Below, in pieces: positions 24,667 through 34,293 of a stretch of DNA of 64,000 nt; the first letter of the stretch is position 1; each line of letters starts with the position of its first letter. The notes under the pieces were generated by a model. That model searched no databases, was not told where the DNA came from, and saw only the letters and a list, made by a program, of their open reading frames with translations. Made by a program: the position numbers and the translations under genes. Origin of the DNA: Oribacterium sp. P6A1 (GTDB lineage Bacteria > Bacillota > Clostridia > Lachnospirales > Lachnospiraceae); assembly GCF_000702885.1 (NCBI RefSeq), contig NZ_JNKO01000003.1, positions 124,001 to 188,000 on the forward strand, in the 5' to 3' direction.

Positions 24667-26226
24667 TTACATGAGAGGTGCGAACAATCTGAGGATCAGC
24701 TGACCGAATTTCAGGAAGGCCCCCTGTCCCGTCCGGTAGTACTCTGTCACCTCGGTGCTGACCTTAAACATCTCTTCAAAGTCTTTTTTGGTATCAATTA
24801 CGGCTTTACAGTCGGCATACAGACATCCGTTTTCAAAATGATGATAAAAGCTTCTGTAATCCATGTTTATGGTTCCGCAGGTTGCTATCACATCGTCACT
24901 TACCGACATCTTGCAATGACAAAAGCCCGGAGTATATTCAAAGATCCTGACACCGTTTTTGACCAGGGCACTGTAATAGGATCTTGTGACACTGTAGACG
25001 ATCTTTTTGTCCGGTATTCCCGGAGTTATGATCCGTACATCCACTCCCCTTTTGGCAGCCAGTGATAAGGTATGTATCATTTCGTCTGTGATGATGAGAT
25101 AAGGTGTAACGAACCATGCGTAGTCTTTTGCACCTTCCGCTATGGATATATACACTTCCTCTCCCACCTGCTCGTCATCCATAGGACTGTCGGCATAAGG
25201 AACTGCAAAGTCCTCATCGGAAAAGCTTTTGAACTCACAATTCAGGAATCTGTCATAATCCCTATCGTCCGTATCATTTTCATTGACAGCATTCCACATT
25301 TCAAGGAAGGTGACTGTAAGATTTTTCACAGCTTCACCTTCTATTTTTATTCCCGTATCCTTCCAGAATCCGAAGGGCTCTCTGAGATGAAAATACTCAT
25401 CTGCAAGATTGTAGCCTCCGGTGAATCCGACATCACCGTCAATTACCGTGATCTTTCGGTGATCTCTGTTATTAAGGAACAGATTAAGCCCCGGAGCGAA
25501 GGGGTTAAATACCCTGCAGGCTATACCTTTATTCTCCAGCTTCTTCACAAAGTCTGTATTGATAAAGCCTATACTCCCCATATCGTCATAGAATACCCTT
25601 ACATCGAGACCTTCCTTTACCTTCATTTCAAGAATAGTCTCCAGTTCATTCCATGCGGTTCCGTCCTCTATGGCATGATACTCCATGAAGATAAAATGCT
25701 TAGCGGATTTTAATGCCTCCTTTTGTGCCTTTAATCCTTTCAATGCATCATCGTAGTACGTGATCTTGCTTCCGTGATATACCGGATACCCGGAGTATTT
25801 TTTCAGATAATGTGTGATATTGGCTATGTAAGGATTTGCTTCCTGAAGCTTGTTCTGAGCATCATTTCCCTCAGGAAGCTTAGGAAGCAGTAGTTTGTCT
25901 ATATCCTCGTAGCGTTTTCTCATTTTGTGAGTACTGCTGTTGAGTCCGGCCAAAAGATAGAACACTAGACCTGCCACCGGAACAGCCATTATGAGCATCA
26001 TCCAGGGCATCTTCAGCGAAGAGGAGTAATTACGACCGTACAAATAGAGCACAGACATCACACCGATGATTCTGAAGACGGCAGAAAACAGCAGCCATTT
26101 TTCGAATAGATAATAGTTCAGCAGAATGATGATCCCGACCTCTATAAGTATGGAAATGATGGCAAACACCATCCTGCTTACACCGTTTTTAACAGCACTT
26201 TTCGTCTCTAATGTCTCATTCATACA
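24667..26226 (-). CDS. cls: Cardiolipin synthase
   Basis: 519 residues from the ATG at 26226 (MNETLETK). Two N-terminal membrane helices (about 20-75) are followed by two phospholipase-D domains with intact HKD motifs: HRKITVIDGDVGFTGGYN and HCKMSVSDDVIATCGTINMD. The C-terminus is the usual hydrophobic tail ending FLKFGQLILRLFAPLM. It condenses two phosphatidylglycerols to cardiolipin in the membrane. The length and motif spacing are typical of ClsA-type enzymes. It is 95 bases downstream of the double-FMN reductase gene without a visible terminator, so it may be read through. No terminator was seen after its stop. Confidence 0.93.
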   Translation of the reverse strand, partial: CMNETLETKSAVKNGVSRMVFAIISILIEVGIIILLNYYLFEKWLLFSAVFRIIGVMSVLYLYGRNYSSSLKMPWMMLIMAVPVAGLVFYLLAGLNSSTHKMRKRYEDIDKLLLPKLPEGNDAQNKLQEANPYIANITHYLKKYSGYPVYHGSKITYYDDALKGLKAQKEALKSAKHFIFMEYHAIEDGTAWNELETILEMKVKEGLDVRVFYDDMGSIGFINTDFVKKLENKGIACRVFNPFAPGLNLFLNNRDHRKITVIDGDVGFTGGYNLADEYFHLREPFGFWKDTGIKIEGEAVKNLTVTFLEMWNAVNENDTDDRDYDRFLNCEFKSFSDEDFAVPYADSPMDDEQVGEEVYISIAEGAKDYAWFVTPYLIITDEMIHTLSLAAKRGVDVRIITPGIPDKKIVYSVTRSYYSALVKNGVRIFEYTPGFCHCKMSVSDDVIATCGTINMDYRSFYHHFENGCLYADCKAVIDTKKDFEEMFKVSTEVTEYYRTGQGAFLKFGQLILRLFAPLM

Positions 26227-26320
26227 CCTTAATTGACTCGCTTTTATTTCATACGGCACATTGCACACGAATATGTGCGGTGGCGCTGTCTGTGAGTGGC
26301 AAATACTTTTGACACTCAGG

Positions 26321-28753
26321 TCATTTTTTTAAAGCTTCAGCAATATCAGCACCTACAAGACGTCCGCTGGTGAAGGCATATCCCATGGCTGCTCCGCCGT
26401 AGGTTACGTATGCCTTTGTCTCTGAGAAGAGAACACCCATACTGTCTGTACCGACTGCATAGAGACCTTCCATAGGTTTCTCATCCTTTGCACTGAGAAC
26501 CTGGAATTTCTCATTTACGTTGAGACCGCCGCAGGTTGAGTAGCACCATGAGGAACCGATGATTCCGTAGTATTTGTCACCGGTAACCGGCTTTAAGTAC
26601 TTAGGATCCTTTCCGAATTCGGAATCCTCACCCTTCTCACAGTCAGCATTGTAAGTTTCTACTGTTGCTGCAAGAGTCTTCGCATCAAGCCCCATCTTGT
26701 CTGCAAGCTCCTCGATGGAATCAGCCTCAAAAACATAACCTGCATCTATTGCAGCCTTGAGAACCTCATCGGTCTTATCCATAGGAACGCCCGCCGGGAT
26801 GCTGGAGCCGTAACCAAGGTAGCTTGTTGAAGGTCCTGCAGGCTCTTCATCGAAGCCTTCCTTTATAAGCTTTTCTACCTGATCTCTGCCGTAAATGCTG
26901 TAGAAGTGAGGACCTGAGATCCATGGATTAAACATAGAAAGAGCTGTCTCTGAAGTGAAACGCTTTGCATCCTTTCCAACTGCAAGGGTATCTGAAGAGA
27001 TGGCCATATTGAGAGGGATATCACCCTGTGACCATACTGCAGGACGGCCTGTGGCAACGCCCATCTTTCCTTCGATAGGAACTGTTTCGAATCCCGGAAG
27101 GAAACCATCAACACCACCTACATGAACCATAGGAGCAACGCCGATGTTGTAGGTGCCTGCACCGTTCTCTATGGCAGACTCGATCATCTTACCATCATTC
27201 TGATGCTGTCCGAAGAGCTTCCATTCACCCTTCAGAGGGAAGTATTCATCACTGAGATACTTCTCTTCCATCTTACCGCTTCCTGCATATCCGCCTGTTG
27301 CAAGGACTACAGCCTTGGCATGAATTACATATTCCTTGCCGTCAACCATGCTGCGGGCCTTGGCTCCGGTGATCTTTCCGTCTTCAACGGTGAGCTCATA
27401 GGCTTCGGTCTCAAGCATATACTTGCCGCCCTTCTTTTCGAAGTTCTCAACAGTATGAGCGAAGAAGTCTTCTGTCAGCTTCTTGCCGCCGGAGATAGGT
27501 GTGTATGCTGCCCACTGATTTCCAACGAAGCCCTGAGCCGGGTCAAACTGGAATCCGTACTGTGTGAGCCAGTCATCTGTGTAGCCGCTTTCGTCAAGGA
27601 AGAGCTTTACCATCTCAGGCTTTGCCTGCTGCTCGCCCTTGTCGTTTTCTGTGTACTCAAGCCATGCCTTATAGAGAGCATCCTTATCTATGAGATCCTC
27701 ACCTGCCTTCTTGGTAACCTTCTCCTTCTTGATAGGATCATTCCACTCTGGAATCTCGGCTTCAACCTGGCTTGGAACATTGATAGCCATAGGACCGCTG
27801 GTGAGAACTGCGTTTCCGCCCCACTTGGCTGCCTTATCGATGGCGAGAACCTGAAGTCCTTCTTCTGCAGAGCTGAGAGCTGCTGCCATACCTGAGCCAC
27901 CCATACCGACTACCAGAACATCAGTGTCGATCTCCTCTGTTTCGGTGCTCTTCGGGATTGACTTATAAAAGGCCTTTATGTCCTTTTCATCTCCGCCGCC
28001 TGCCTTGATAGCCTCTGTAACAGCCTTTTCCACAGCCTGCTTTACAGCGTTACTTGTGGTGGTTGCACCTGATACTCCGTCGATGGATACGGACTGATAC
28101 TCAAGCATACGTGGAATAAGAGTATCCACAACTGTCTGTACCATAGCCTTTGTATCGGAAATATTTTCCTGATCTACGGTTATGGACTCGATCTTATCCT
28201 CTGATACCTTAACCTTTACTGAAACCGGCTCACTGATTCTGAAGCCTATACCCTGTCCTTCATATTCGCCCGGCTTCATGCTTACGGTAACTTCGTTTGA
28301 AACACCCTTCGCCTGATTGATACAGTCCTGAACGGACAGAAGGATGGCCTTACTTGTGAAGGTTGCGCCGGAAACTCCGTCAACCTCCGCACTCTGTGCT
28401 GCAAGGATGGCATCGGGAAGGCTTTCTATAGCCTTGCTTCCTACTCCGTCTGTTTCCTTGTCGCCTGTGATCTTTACCTCGGTGATCTTAGAGTCGTCAA
28501 ATGTCATGGTGACTGTAACATCACCGCCGAATCCGCTGTTTGTCGCGCTGTAAGTTCCCGCCTTATAGCCATCAGCGGATTCCTTTGCCGCTTCAGTTGC
28601 GGCTTCTGTTGCTGACTCGGTTGCGGCAGCTTCGGTGGCTGCTTCTGTTGCCTGTGCAGTTGTTTCTGCAGGTGGCACATCTGTGGTCTGAGAACATGCC
28701 ACAAGCATGCAGATGGGCAATGCACAAGCCAGCATCTTTCCTGTTTTTCTCAT
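26321..28753 (-). CDS. Extracellular reductase lipoprotein with two FMN-binding domains and FAD domain
   Basis: An 810-residue lipoprotein (lipobox LVAC, Cys 20) followed by a Thr/Glu/Ala-rich repeat linker. Two successive FMN-binding domains, about 62-150 and 155-250, each carry a VSGAT flavinylation motif (Thr 131 and Thr 231). From about 275 a fumarate reductase-type flavoprotein follows, with GMGGSGMAAA (FAD), SSWCYSTCGGLNVNEK and a C-terminal GGAAMGYAFTSGR. Tandem FMN domains form an electron wire from the membrane to the catalytic FAD. The electron acceptor cannot be predicted. The smaller relative at 4425 has one FMN domain. Confidence 0.88.
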   Translation of the reverse strand: MRKTGKMLACALPICMLVACSQTTDVPPAETTAQATEAATEAAATESATEAATEAAKESADGYKAGTYSATNSGFGGDVTVTMTFDDSKITEVKITGDKETDGVGSKAIESLPDAILAAQSAEVDGVSGATFTSKAILLSVQDCINQAKGVSNEVTVSMKPGEYEGQGIGFRISEPVSVKVKVSEDKIESITVDQENISDTKAMVQTVVDTLIPRMLEYQSVSIDGVSGATTTSNAVKQAVEKAVTEAIKAGGGDEKDIKAFYKSIPKSTETEEIDTDVLVVGMGGSGMAAALSSAEEGLQVLAIDKAAKWGGNAVLTSGPMAINVPSQVEAEIPEWNDPIKKEKVTKKAGEDLIDKDALYKAWLEYTENDKGEQQAKPEMVKLFLDESGYTDDWLTQYGFQFDPAQGFVGNQWAAYTPISGGKKLTEDFFAHTVENFEKKGGKYMLETEAYELTVEDGKITGAKARSMVDGKEYVIHAKAVVLATGGYAGSGKMEEKYLSDEYFPLKGEWKLFGQHQNDGKMIESAIENGAGTYNIGVAPMVHVGGVDGFLPGFETVPIEGKMGVATGRPAVWSQGDIPLNMAISSDTLAVGKDAKRFTSETALSMFNPWISGPHFYSIYGRDQVEKLIKEGFDEEPAGPSTSYLGYGSSIPAGVPMDKTDEVLKAAIDAGYVFEADSIEELADKMGLDAKTLAATVETYNADCEKGEDSEFGKDPKYLKPVTGDKYYGIIGSSWCYSTCGGLNVNEKFQVLSAKDEKPMEGLYAVGTDSMGVLFSETKAYVTYGGAAMGYAFTSGRLVGADIAEALKK

Positions 28754-28976
28754 ACTTCCTCCTAAAATTTAAGCGTATAAATCCTTCACCCGGAGAATAT
28801 GTGAGATAAAAACCCTGATTTATGAGCACATATTTTCACAATGGAGATTTATACTATTTGTTCATACTTGATAAAATTTTATCACCTATTATAAGTAATA
28901 AAAAGTAATTTTCTCGTTTCTGCAATGATTTTCGGTAAGGAGAATAATCCCGGATTTTTTTGAATCAAAAGTAATG
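28754..28976. other. Intergenic AT-rich region upstream of the double-FMN reductase
   Basis: No ORF. It contains the perfect palindrome GATAAAATTTTATC at 28870-28883 and several TATAAT-like words on the minus strand that could be the reductase promoter. Nothing more specific was seen. Confidence 0.4.
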
Positions 28977-29012
28977 AAAAAAAATCCCGGCTGGAGTTGA
29001 CCAACCGGGAAA
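28977..29012 (-). terminator. Terminator of the first heptad-repeat protein gene
   Basis: TCCCGGTTGG pairs with CCAGCCGGGA, followed by TTTTTTTT on the minus strand; 72 bases past the stop. Confidence 0.87.
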
Positions 29013-29083
29013 ACCTTAATATGTGATTATATTATGAAGATTTAAATGTAAGATATATATCCTGCGGCTTCAGGAGCGTACTA

Positions 29084-31114
29084 TCATTCCAGTGAAGCTG
29101 TAAACGGATTAGACTGAACGCCGTAAATTATGAATGTAAGGTTTTGCGCATTCGCTGCAAATGGAATATTGAGGATTCCGTTTGTTGTGCACTGAACCTC
29201 GATTATAGTTCCGTCGCTGAGAGCTACGGTGTATGTATTTCCTGCTATTACAGTAGCTTCTACCGGAACATCTACATTACCGGTTGCAGCATTAACGAAA
29301 GCATTCTTAAAGTCAACAACGCCGCAGGCCATGATGTTCTCGTTTGAAGGAATAACTCTTCCCATTGCCTGGAAATTATTTATAGCTGTGATGTTATCGA
29401 TCTTCTGAAGTACTTCTGATAACGGAGCGGAAAGTCCCTGACCTATGAAGTCAACAGAATTAATCATCATCTGATTCATCATGCTGCCCGGAGGAGAAAC
29501 CTGGAAATCATTGTTACTATTCTGTGCAGGTTTGTTTCCAGAATCATTGCTGCCACTGTCGCTGTCTGAAGATACGGATACTTCAACAGAAACTGCTGTG
29601 GTTCCCTGATTTCCTGATGTTCCGGGAATTCCTGAGTTTCCAGAATTATCTAAAGTTGAAGTAGCTATAAGTGTAGCTGTAGGTGTAAGACTTATATTGT
29701 ATCCTGATTTGACACTGAGGGTCCATGTACCGTCACTGTTCTTTGTGGCGCTGACATACTCACTGTATTTATCAGGGATATTAAGCGAAGCAATCTCATA
29801 ACCTGAGGTAGGAGTTATGGTGACTTCCGAGGAAGAAGTAGTCCAGGTGGAATCTTTTTCGTTATAACTCTGTCCCAGCCATTTCTTTTCATCATAGTCT
29901 TTAAAGCCCTGTCCGTAAACCTGTGAACCGTTTTTAGTACTTACAGAAACGGAGAAATACTCGGTTCCTATACCATATTCCATGGAGTCTGAGTCTGGAA
30001 TACTAGACTTCATTCCGGTAACTTCGCCGCCGTAATTATATACTACACCGTTGTTAAAGGTAACTTCTCCTCCGGTGTGATTTTCGACGATACCGTTATT
30101 CATATAAACAAGTCCGCCATCCATGTTTATAACAAGAGCATTTTCATCGAAGGCTCCGGGGTCCTCACTATAATTTGGGGCCCCATTATATTGAACTGTA
30201 CCGGTATTGTTTCCGATGGTGGCAATAGGCTCAGTAACAGAATTGTTCGAAAGCAGGTTTCCGATATCTGAATCTGAATCTGATACAGAATCTTTGTAAC
30301 TGTCAGTCACACCATTTTTTTCAACAAAACCGCTGTTATCTTCTATGGTGCCGTTATTATTCGCAACAAAACCGCTGTTATCTTCTATGGTGCCGTTATT
30401 ATTCTGAACACCAACATTCTTAGCACTATGCTGCTGGTCGCCGGTGTCGTCATTTGCTGAATTCTCTTTTATGGTACCATTGTTTTTCCATACATATCCA
30501 TCTCCGGAATTTTTCGTTATAGTTCCATTTTCGGAATTAGTCCAGACGTTACCTTCATTTGTACCTATAGTTCCATCTTTGGCATTTGTGGATACGTTAC
30601 CTTCATTTTTTTCTATGTTACCGGCATTATACTCTACATAACCGCCTTTACTATATTCATTGGGATCAGCTGCTTTATTATCTTTGATGTCACCATAGTT
30701 ATTTGATACAGTACCACTGTTATCTCCGATTTTGCCATTGTTGTTTCCTACCTCTTTGTTGTTTTCTTTGATTTCTCCGTTGTTGGTCCCTATATAAGAG
30801 TTATTTTCTTTGATTTCTCCATTGTTGGTCCCTATATGACCGCTATTATCATTGATGTTTCCGTTGTTGGTTGTAATATCGGCGGTATTTTTGTTATAGT
30901 TATCGTCATTTTTCGTTTTTTCCTGATCATTATCAGGCAAGTTATTTGTATTAGAGCTTCCAATGATTTCTAAACTAGCGAGTCCATTACCTACATTAAA
31001 CACATCAGAGCCAACGGAATCTGAACCATCCGCCAACGCCGTCACACTGCATGTACTAACCGCTAAACCTATCGCCATCATGGCTGCCGCTGTCTTCAAA
31101 AATCGTTTTCTCAT
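29084..31114 (-). CDS. Secreted Asn-rich heptad-repeat protein (smaller paralogue)
   Basis: 676 residues with a signal peptide (MRKRFLKTAAAMMAIGLAVS, cleavage near ALADG). Residues ~60-345 are a run of seven-residue units, consensus x-N-N/S-G-x-I/V-x (for example TNNGEIK, ENNKEVG, DNSGTVS), some broken by acidic inserts. A globular segment (~370-490) contains GTEYFSVSVSTK, WLGQSYNEK and DGTWTLSVKSGY. A Ser/Gly/Asp linker and a C-terminal beta-rich domain (TYTVALSDGTIIEVQCTTNG) follow. No LPxTG or transmembrane anchor is visible. The globular and C-terminal domains match those of the protein at 40380. It is probably a beta-solenoid surface or matrix protein; function unknown. Confidence 0.75.
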   Translation of the reverse strand: MRKRFLKTAAAMMAIGLAVSTCSVTALADGSDSVGSDVFNVGNGLASLEIIGSSNTNNLPDNDQEKTKNDDNYNKNTADITTNNGNINDNSGHIGTNNGEIKENNSYIGTNNGEIKENNKEVGNNNGKIGDNSGTVSNNYGDIKDNKAADPNEYSKGGYVEYNAGNIEKNEGNVSTNAKDGTIGTNEGNVWTNSENGTITKNSGDGYVWKNNGTIKENSANDDTGDQQHSAKNVGVQNNNGTIEDNSGFVANNNGTIEDNSGFVEKNGVTDSYKDSVSDSDSDIGNLLSNNSVTEPIATIGNNTGTVQYNGAPNYSEDPGAFDENALVINMDGGLVYMNNGIVENHTGGEVTFNNGVVYNYGGEVTGMKSSIPDSDSMEYGIGTEYFSVSVSTKNGSQVYGQGFKDYDEKKWLGQSYNEKDSTWTTSSSEVTITPTSGYEIASLNIPDKYSEYVSATKNSDGTWTLSVKSGYNISLTPTATLIATSTLDNSGNSGIPGTSGNQGTTAVSVEVSVSSDSDSGSNDSGNKPAQNSNNDFQVSPPGSMMNQMMINSVDFIGQGLSAPLSEVLQKIDNITAINNFQAMGRVIPSNENIMACGVVDFKNAFVNAATGNVDVPVEATVIAGNTYTVALSDGTIIEVQCTTNGILNIPFAANAQNLTFIIYGVQSNPFTASLE

Positions 31115-31224
31115 AACATCTCACTTTCCGACATATCCTATGTCTAAATTTTCACGACTTTTGAGCATCTTCGGGATTCTACCCTGTGCTCCTTCACATG
31201 CGGCTAGTATATATATATATATAT

Positions 31225-31241
31225 ATCACAATAGTGTCACA
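31225..31241 (-). promoter_or_regulatory. TGTGA-N6-TGTGA direct-repeat motif, copy 1
   Basis: Minus strand TGTGACACTATTGTGAT, upstream of the repeat-protein gene and immediately before a (TA)n tract (31208-31226) that likely contains its -10. The identical 17-mer is at 50898-50914, and a variant at 50937-50953. Confidence 0.6.
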
Positions 31242-31267
31242 GAACCCTGAGCTATACATTAACACAG

Positions 31268-31299
31268 AAAAACCCGGAATCCGTGAAAGATTCCGGGTG
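31268..31299 (-). terminator. Terminator of the charged 353-residue protein gene
   Basis: ACCCGGAATC pairs with GATTCCGGGT, T run on the minus strand. Confidence 0.85.
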
Positions 31300-31344
31300 G
31301 GTGTTATGGTTCCGTTTTTTGTGACTATGACTTTTTTATCGCTT

Positions 31345-32406
31345 TCATGCATTCCAAACATGTGAACCTACACCTGAACTTTCTTCATCCTGATGGTACA
31401 GCCTGCTGCGGCCTGAATTGTGCCTGGAGCGTTTCACTTTGAGGGCCTCAGGTGTGTTTTCAGCCTGAACACTGCTCTTATAGACCTTTTTGGTTCCATC
31501 CGCCGATACAGTTTTTTCTCCTGAGATGCCGGCGTCTCCGGAACGACGAGAAGTCTCATAAAAAGGCTTCTTAAATACGTCTTTTCCTGCCAATGTCTCT
31601 GCCTTTCCCTCATCATTTCCCTGACCGGAGTTATCCCCTGCCGTTTCCTTTGATGAAATATCTTCTCTTTCTGAAGTTGAAGGCTCAATCCTGTTTCCTG
31701 ATGATTTTTCCTCTCCTTCGATATCGTTTTCTTTTCTGCCTGCCTGTCGGAGTTCTTCTTCCCTGGCCTCCCTGATTTCCTCCTCGGCTTTTTGTTTCTC
31801 GGCCTCCGTTGGAAGCTTGTTATACTCTCCCTTTTCTGCGAACTTCGCAAATATCTCCTGCTTTTTTACAAGCTTTCTGTATTCCGCCACGCAGACAGCC
31901 ATCTTATCCCCTTCGGAAATGTGAGGATTGTTGATTACGGAATTAACTCTGCTTAGGGCAGAATTTGCTTCTTCCTGAATTACACGCTGGGCTTCTTCCT
32001 TTGTCTTTGCAGAGCGAAGTTCTTTTTCGAAGCTCTTTAATTCCCGCTCTTCGGCTTTGATCTCCTGATAGAATTTAGGATCTTTCTTGCTGACGTATTC
32101 CATTTCGTCTGCAGAAAGCTTTCCTCCGGCCATGTACTTGTTTCGGATTTCCGTCATTCTGCTTCCGGAGTCATCATCCTTTTTAAGCAGCTCATCATAG
32201 CTTTCCTTTATTTTGTTTGCTTCGTCCTGAATCTTATCACGCACTATATCAGAGGTACTTCTGGTGTCGTATTTTACGGTCTTGTCTTCCTTTGAACTGA
32301 AATCATTGGTGGCTTTTCTGTTCTTCCACTTTTGTTTCATTGTCTGGGTTTTGGCATAGTCTCCTATCTTACCGTAACCCGTAAAAAAAGAAACATTTAA
32401 GCTCAT
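31345..32406 (-). CDS. Hypothetical charged, coiled-coil-rich protein
   Basis: 353 residues, highly charged, without signal peptide or membrane segment. Residues ~15-60 are basic. Residues ~60-230 are Glu/Lys-rich and predicted helical, with motifs such as KYMAGGKLSADEMEYVSKKD and EERELKSFEKELRSAKTKEE that look like a long coiled coil. Residues ~230-353 are Ser/Glu/Gly-rich and probably disordered, ending in basic RHNSGRSRLYH. I do not recognise the family; similar charged proteins of unknown role occur in Lachnospiraceae. It is a single-gene unit with its own terminator between the heptad-repeat gene and the HTH/IrrE/PIN cassette. AGGAG precedes the ATG. Confidence 0.6.
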   Translation of the reverse strand: MSLNVSFFTGYGKIGDYAKTQTMKQKWKNRKATNDFSSKEDKTVKYDTRSTSDIVRDKIQDEANKIKESYDELLKKDDDSGSRMTEIRNKYMAGGKLSADEMEYVSKKDPKFYQEIKAEERELKSFEKELRSAKTKEEAQRVIQEEANSALSRVNSVINNPHISEGDKMAVCVAEYRKLVKKQEIFAKFAEKGEYNKLPTEAEKQKAEEEIREAREEELRQAGRKENDIEGEEKSSGNRIEPSTSEREDISSKETAGDNSGQGNDEGKAETLAGKDVFKKPFYETSRRSGDAGISGEKTVSADGTKKVYKSSVQAENTPEALKVKRSRHNSGRSRLYHQDEESSGVGSHVWNA

Positions 32407-32598
32407 CCTAAGCTCCTTTCCTGCCGTTCCTTCGGCATGCCCACTATAGATATTTTATGGTGCAAATGTTCCGGCCATCTCTAAAATTGTTTTAAAATCT
32501 GTCATATAAAAGCGCACACTACCCCTGTTCAACTAAGTCATATATCGGCGTATTTTAGGAAAAAATAAAAAGACCTACCCTTGAAATAAACTATTATG

Positions 32599-33103
32599 TC
32601 AGAAAATTATATGTACGGTGTTATCTTTAATAAGATTAATGAAATCTTCATTAGCAACGCGCTCTGTGACTAAAACAACTGAGTGATCGCTCTGCTCTCT
32701 GATATATTTTATCTTTCGCTCATCTTTTCTATAATGGCTTATCTCGTCTGACTTGATCATTCCTGAACGGAATAACTGACATATGATGGCATCGTTGCTT
32801 TTGTATGACACGGGTACAGGAGTCTTTCTGGCTAAAACATCTCTTAGAATATTTTCGGCATTACGCTGAAATTCGAATACATCACTATCCTTTATCAATG
32901 AGTTCTTGAAGAAAAGCTGCTCTGCCTTTTGAATCGACAACCTCTGTTATCACCCATCCCGGTATGAGTATCAGGTCATAATCTTTTAGAATCGTATCCA
33001 TTGATATTCCCTTGTCACTCAGCCCCTGCATGAAAGAGATTGATGAAGTATCCAAAATGGCAATATGCTCATTATCTATTTCTGTAACTGGGGTAATATT
33101 CAT
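32599..33103 (-). pseudogene. PIN-like domain protein, split by a frameshift
   Basis: Two overlapping frames together look like one protein of ~165 residues. The first (33103 to 32885) reads HIAILDTSSISFMQGLSDKG and DLILIPGWVITEVVDS, the start of a PIN-type nuclease fold with an acidic DTS and E/D residues. The second (32599-~32940) continues with NAENILRDVLARK, a helical segment and VVLVTERVANEDF, the late beta strand of a PIN fold. The frame must change around 32885-32940. It may be a recent frameshift, a sequencing error or programmed frameshifting. Its ATG overlaps the stop of the ImmA/IrrE gene (TAATG), implying coupled translation. Confidence 0.6.
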
Positions 33104-33885
33104 TATTCGCCTTTCCTGGAAATCATTTCTGTCTCTAGTAAGACATTTTTTAAAAATTCTGCATTGTCTTCATGATAATCCAGTTCCGGATTAGCATCTT
33201 TACTTTCCTCTATTCTTTCATGAAGAAAAGATGTGTTGATCACATTTGAGGGCATCACAAGGCTGTCATCAAGTCCCAGTGATCTGAATCTTTCAGGCAT
33301 ATCATTAATCTGTAGATCAAACACATTCATAATCTGTTTTTTCAATTTATCATCACCGAATCTGGCAGCATATTCGTATAAAGAAACGAGTACCGCTTTA
33401 TATGGTGACTGGAACGCCGCCATACAGCAGAATACCTTTGAAAGAAAATCCATTTCCGAGAGATTCGTAAAAAATCTGTCTACTCCATTCAGAAGCATAG
33501 ATGCAGCAAAATATTCCGCTTTTCTTTCTTCAAGAGTATTGTCCGTCTCAATAAAATGATCGAATGAAACCCTGTCAAACATAAGATGATATATCTCATG
33601 CCACGCGGCAAAATACTGGTTAGCTCGTGGCAAAGCTGTATTTAAAACAGGAACAATCTTCCCATTCTTTACATAAATGGCTCCGCTTAAATACTTATCA
33701 TCTATTGGCATCTGAATAAGCCCATAACCTCTGAGGATCTGCAAAGCAAGCTGGGGTATTGAGGCAACTTTCATCAGGGAATCATTTTGTAATAACTGAT
33801 TGACCTGAGCGGATACTTCTTCTGATATTTCGCCGTTTATTTTTACAACTTTTTCTATGTTAGAAGCAGTTATCAGTTCACTCAT
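33103..33885 (-). CDS. ImmA/IrrE-type metallopeptidase domain protein
   Basis: 260 residues. The central part holds the zinc-protease motif WHEIYHLMF (HEIYH at 96-100) with a downstream ERKAEYFAASMLLN helix that supplies the third ligand, the pattern of the ImmA/IrrE (COG2856) peptidases. Such proteins cleave or inactivate partner XRE-type regulators in mobile elements and stress responses. It lies 12 bases after an XRE-like gene and overlaps the PIN-like gene, forming a three-gene unit that resembles a toxin-antitoxin or stress-defence cassette. The C-terminal ~100 residues have no recognised domain. Confidence 0.82.
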   Translation of the reverse strand: MSELITASNIEKVVKINGEISEEVSAQVNQLLQNDSLMKVASIPQLALQILRGYGLIQMPIDDKYLSGAIYVKNGKIVPVLNTALPRANQYFAAWHEIYHLMFDRVSFDHFIETDNTLEERKAEYFAASMLLNGVDRFFTNLSEMDFLSKVFCCMAAFQSPYKAVLVSLYEYAARFGDDKLKKQIMNVFDLQINDMPERFRSLGLDDSLVMPSNVINTSFLHERIEESKDANPELDYHEDNAEFLKNVLLETEMISRKGE

Positions 33886-33897
33886 TTCCAGCCTCCA

Positions 33898-34263
33898 TCA
33901 ATAGTAAATTGCACATAGATCAACCACATCCATAAGCAGGCTGTACTGTTTCTTGGCAAGATCACTCATCTCATGCCCTGATGGTGCATTTTCTGAATAA
34001 ACCGCTGTTACCATTTTAGATGATGTAGGACGATACAGTACCAATTCATCCGGTGTCATACCAAGCACATTAAGCACTTTCTGCATATGACGGTCAAAAG
34101 TAGTTTTGCTGTCAACAGCACCTTCCAGCAGTTTATCTAAAGTTGGACGAGATATATCAGCTTTACAAGCAAAAGAAATCTTAGTATAACCCTTGTCTCT
34201 GATACAGTTCTTAAGTTTAGAAGCCACCAGACTTCTTTGTTCAAACAATTCATCAAAACGCAT
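33898..34263 (-). CDS. XRE-like helix-turn-helix regulator
   Basis: 121 residues with a helix-turn-helix near residues 12-70 (RDKGYTKISFACKADISRPTLDKLLEG), resembling XRE/Cro regulators. The C-terminal ~45 residues are helical and lack a known ligand domain. As the first gene of the HTH-IrrE-PIN unit it is the probable autorepressor and possible cleavage target of the protease. A strong promoter and an AT-rich palindrome precede it. GGGAGG lies before the ATG. Confidence 0.8.
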   Translation of the reverse strand: MRFDELFEQRSLVASKLKNCIRDKGYTKISFACKADISRPTLDKLLEGAVDSKTTFDRHMQKVLNVLGMTPDELVLYRPTSSKMVTAVYSENAPSGHEMSDLAKKQYSLLMDVVDLCAIYY

Positions 34264-34293
34264 TGTGATGACCTCCCTTCATTTTGTATCTCT

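Noticed and set aside
27122-27895. A 257-residue plus-strand frame inside the double-FMN reductase
   Set aside because: Antisense shadow of a conserved flavoprotein domain.
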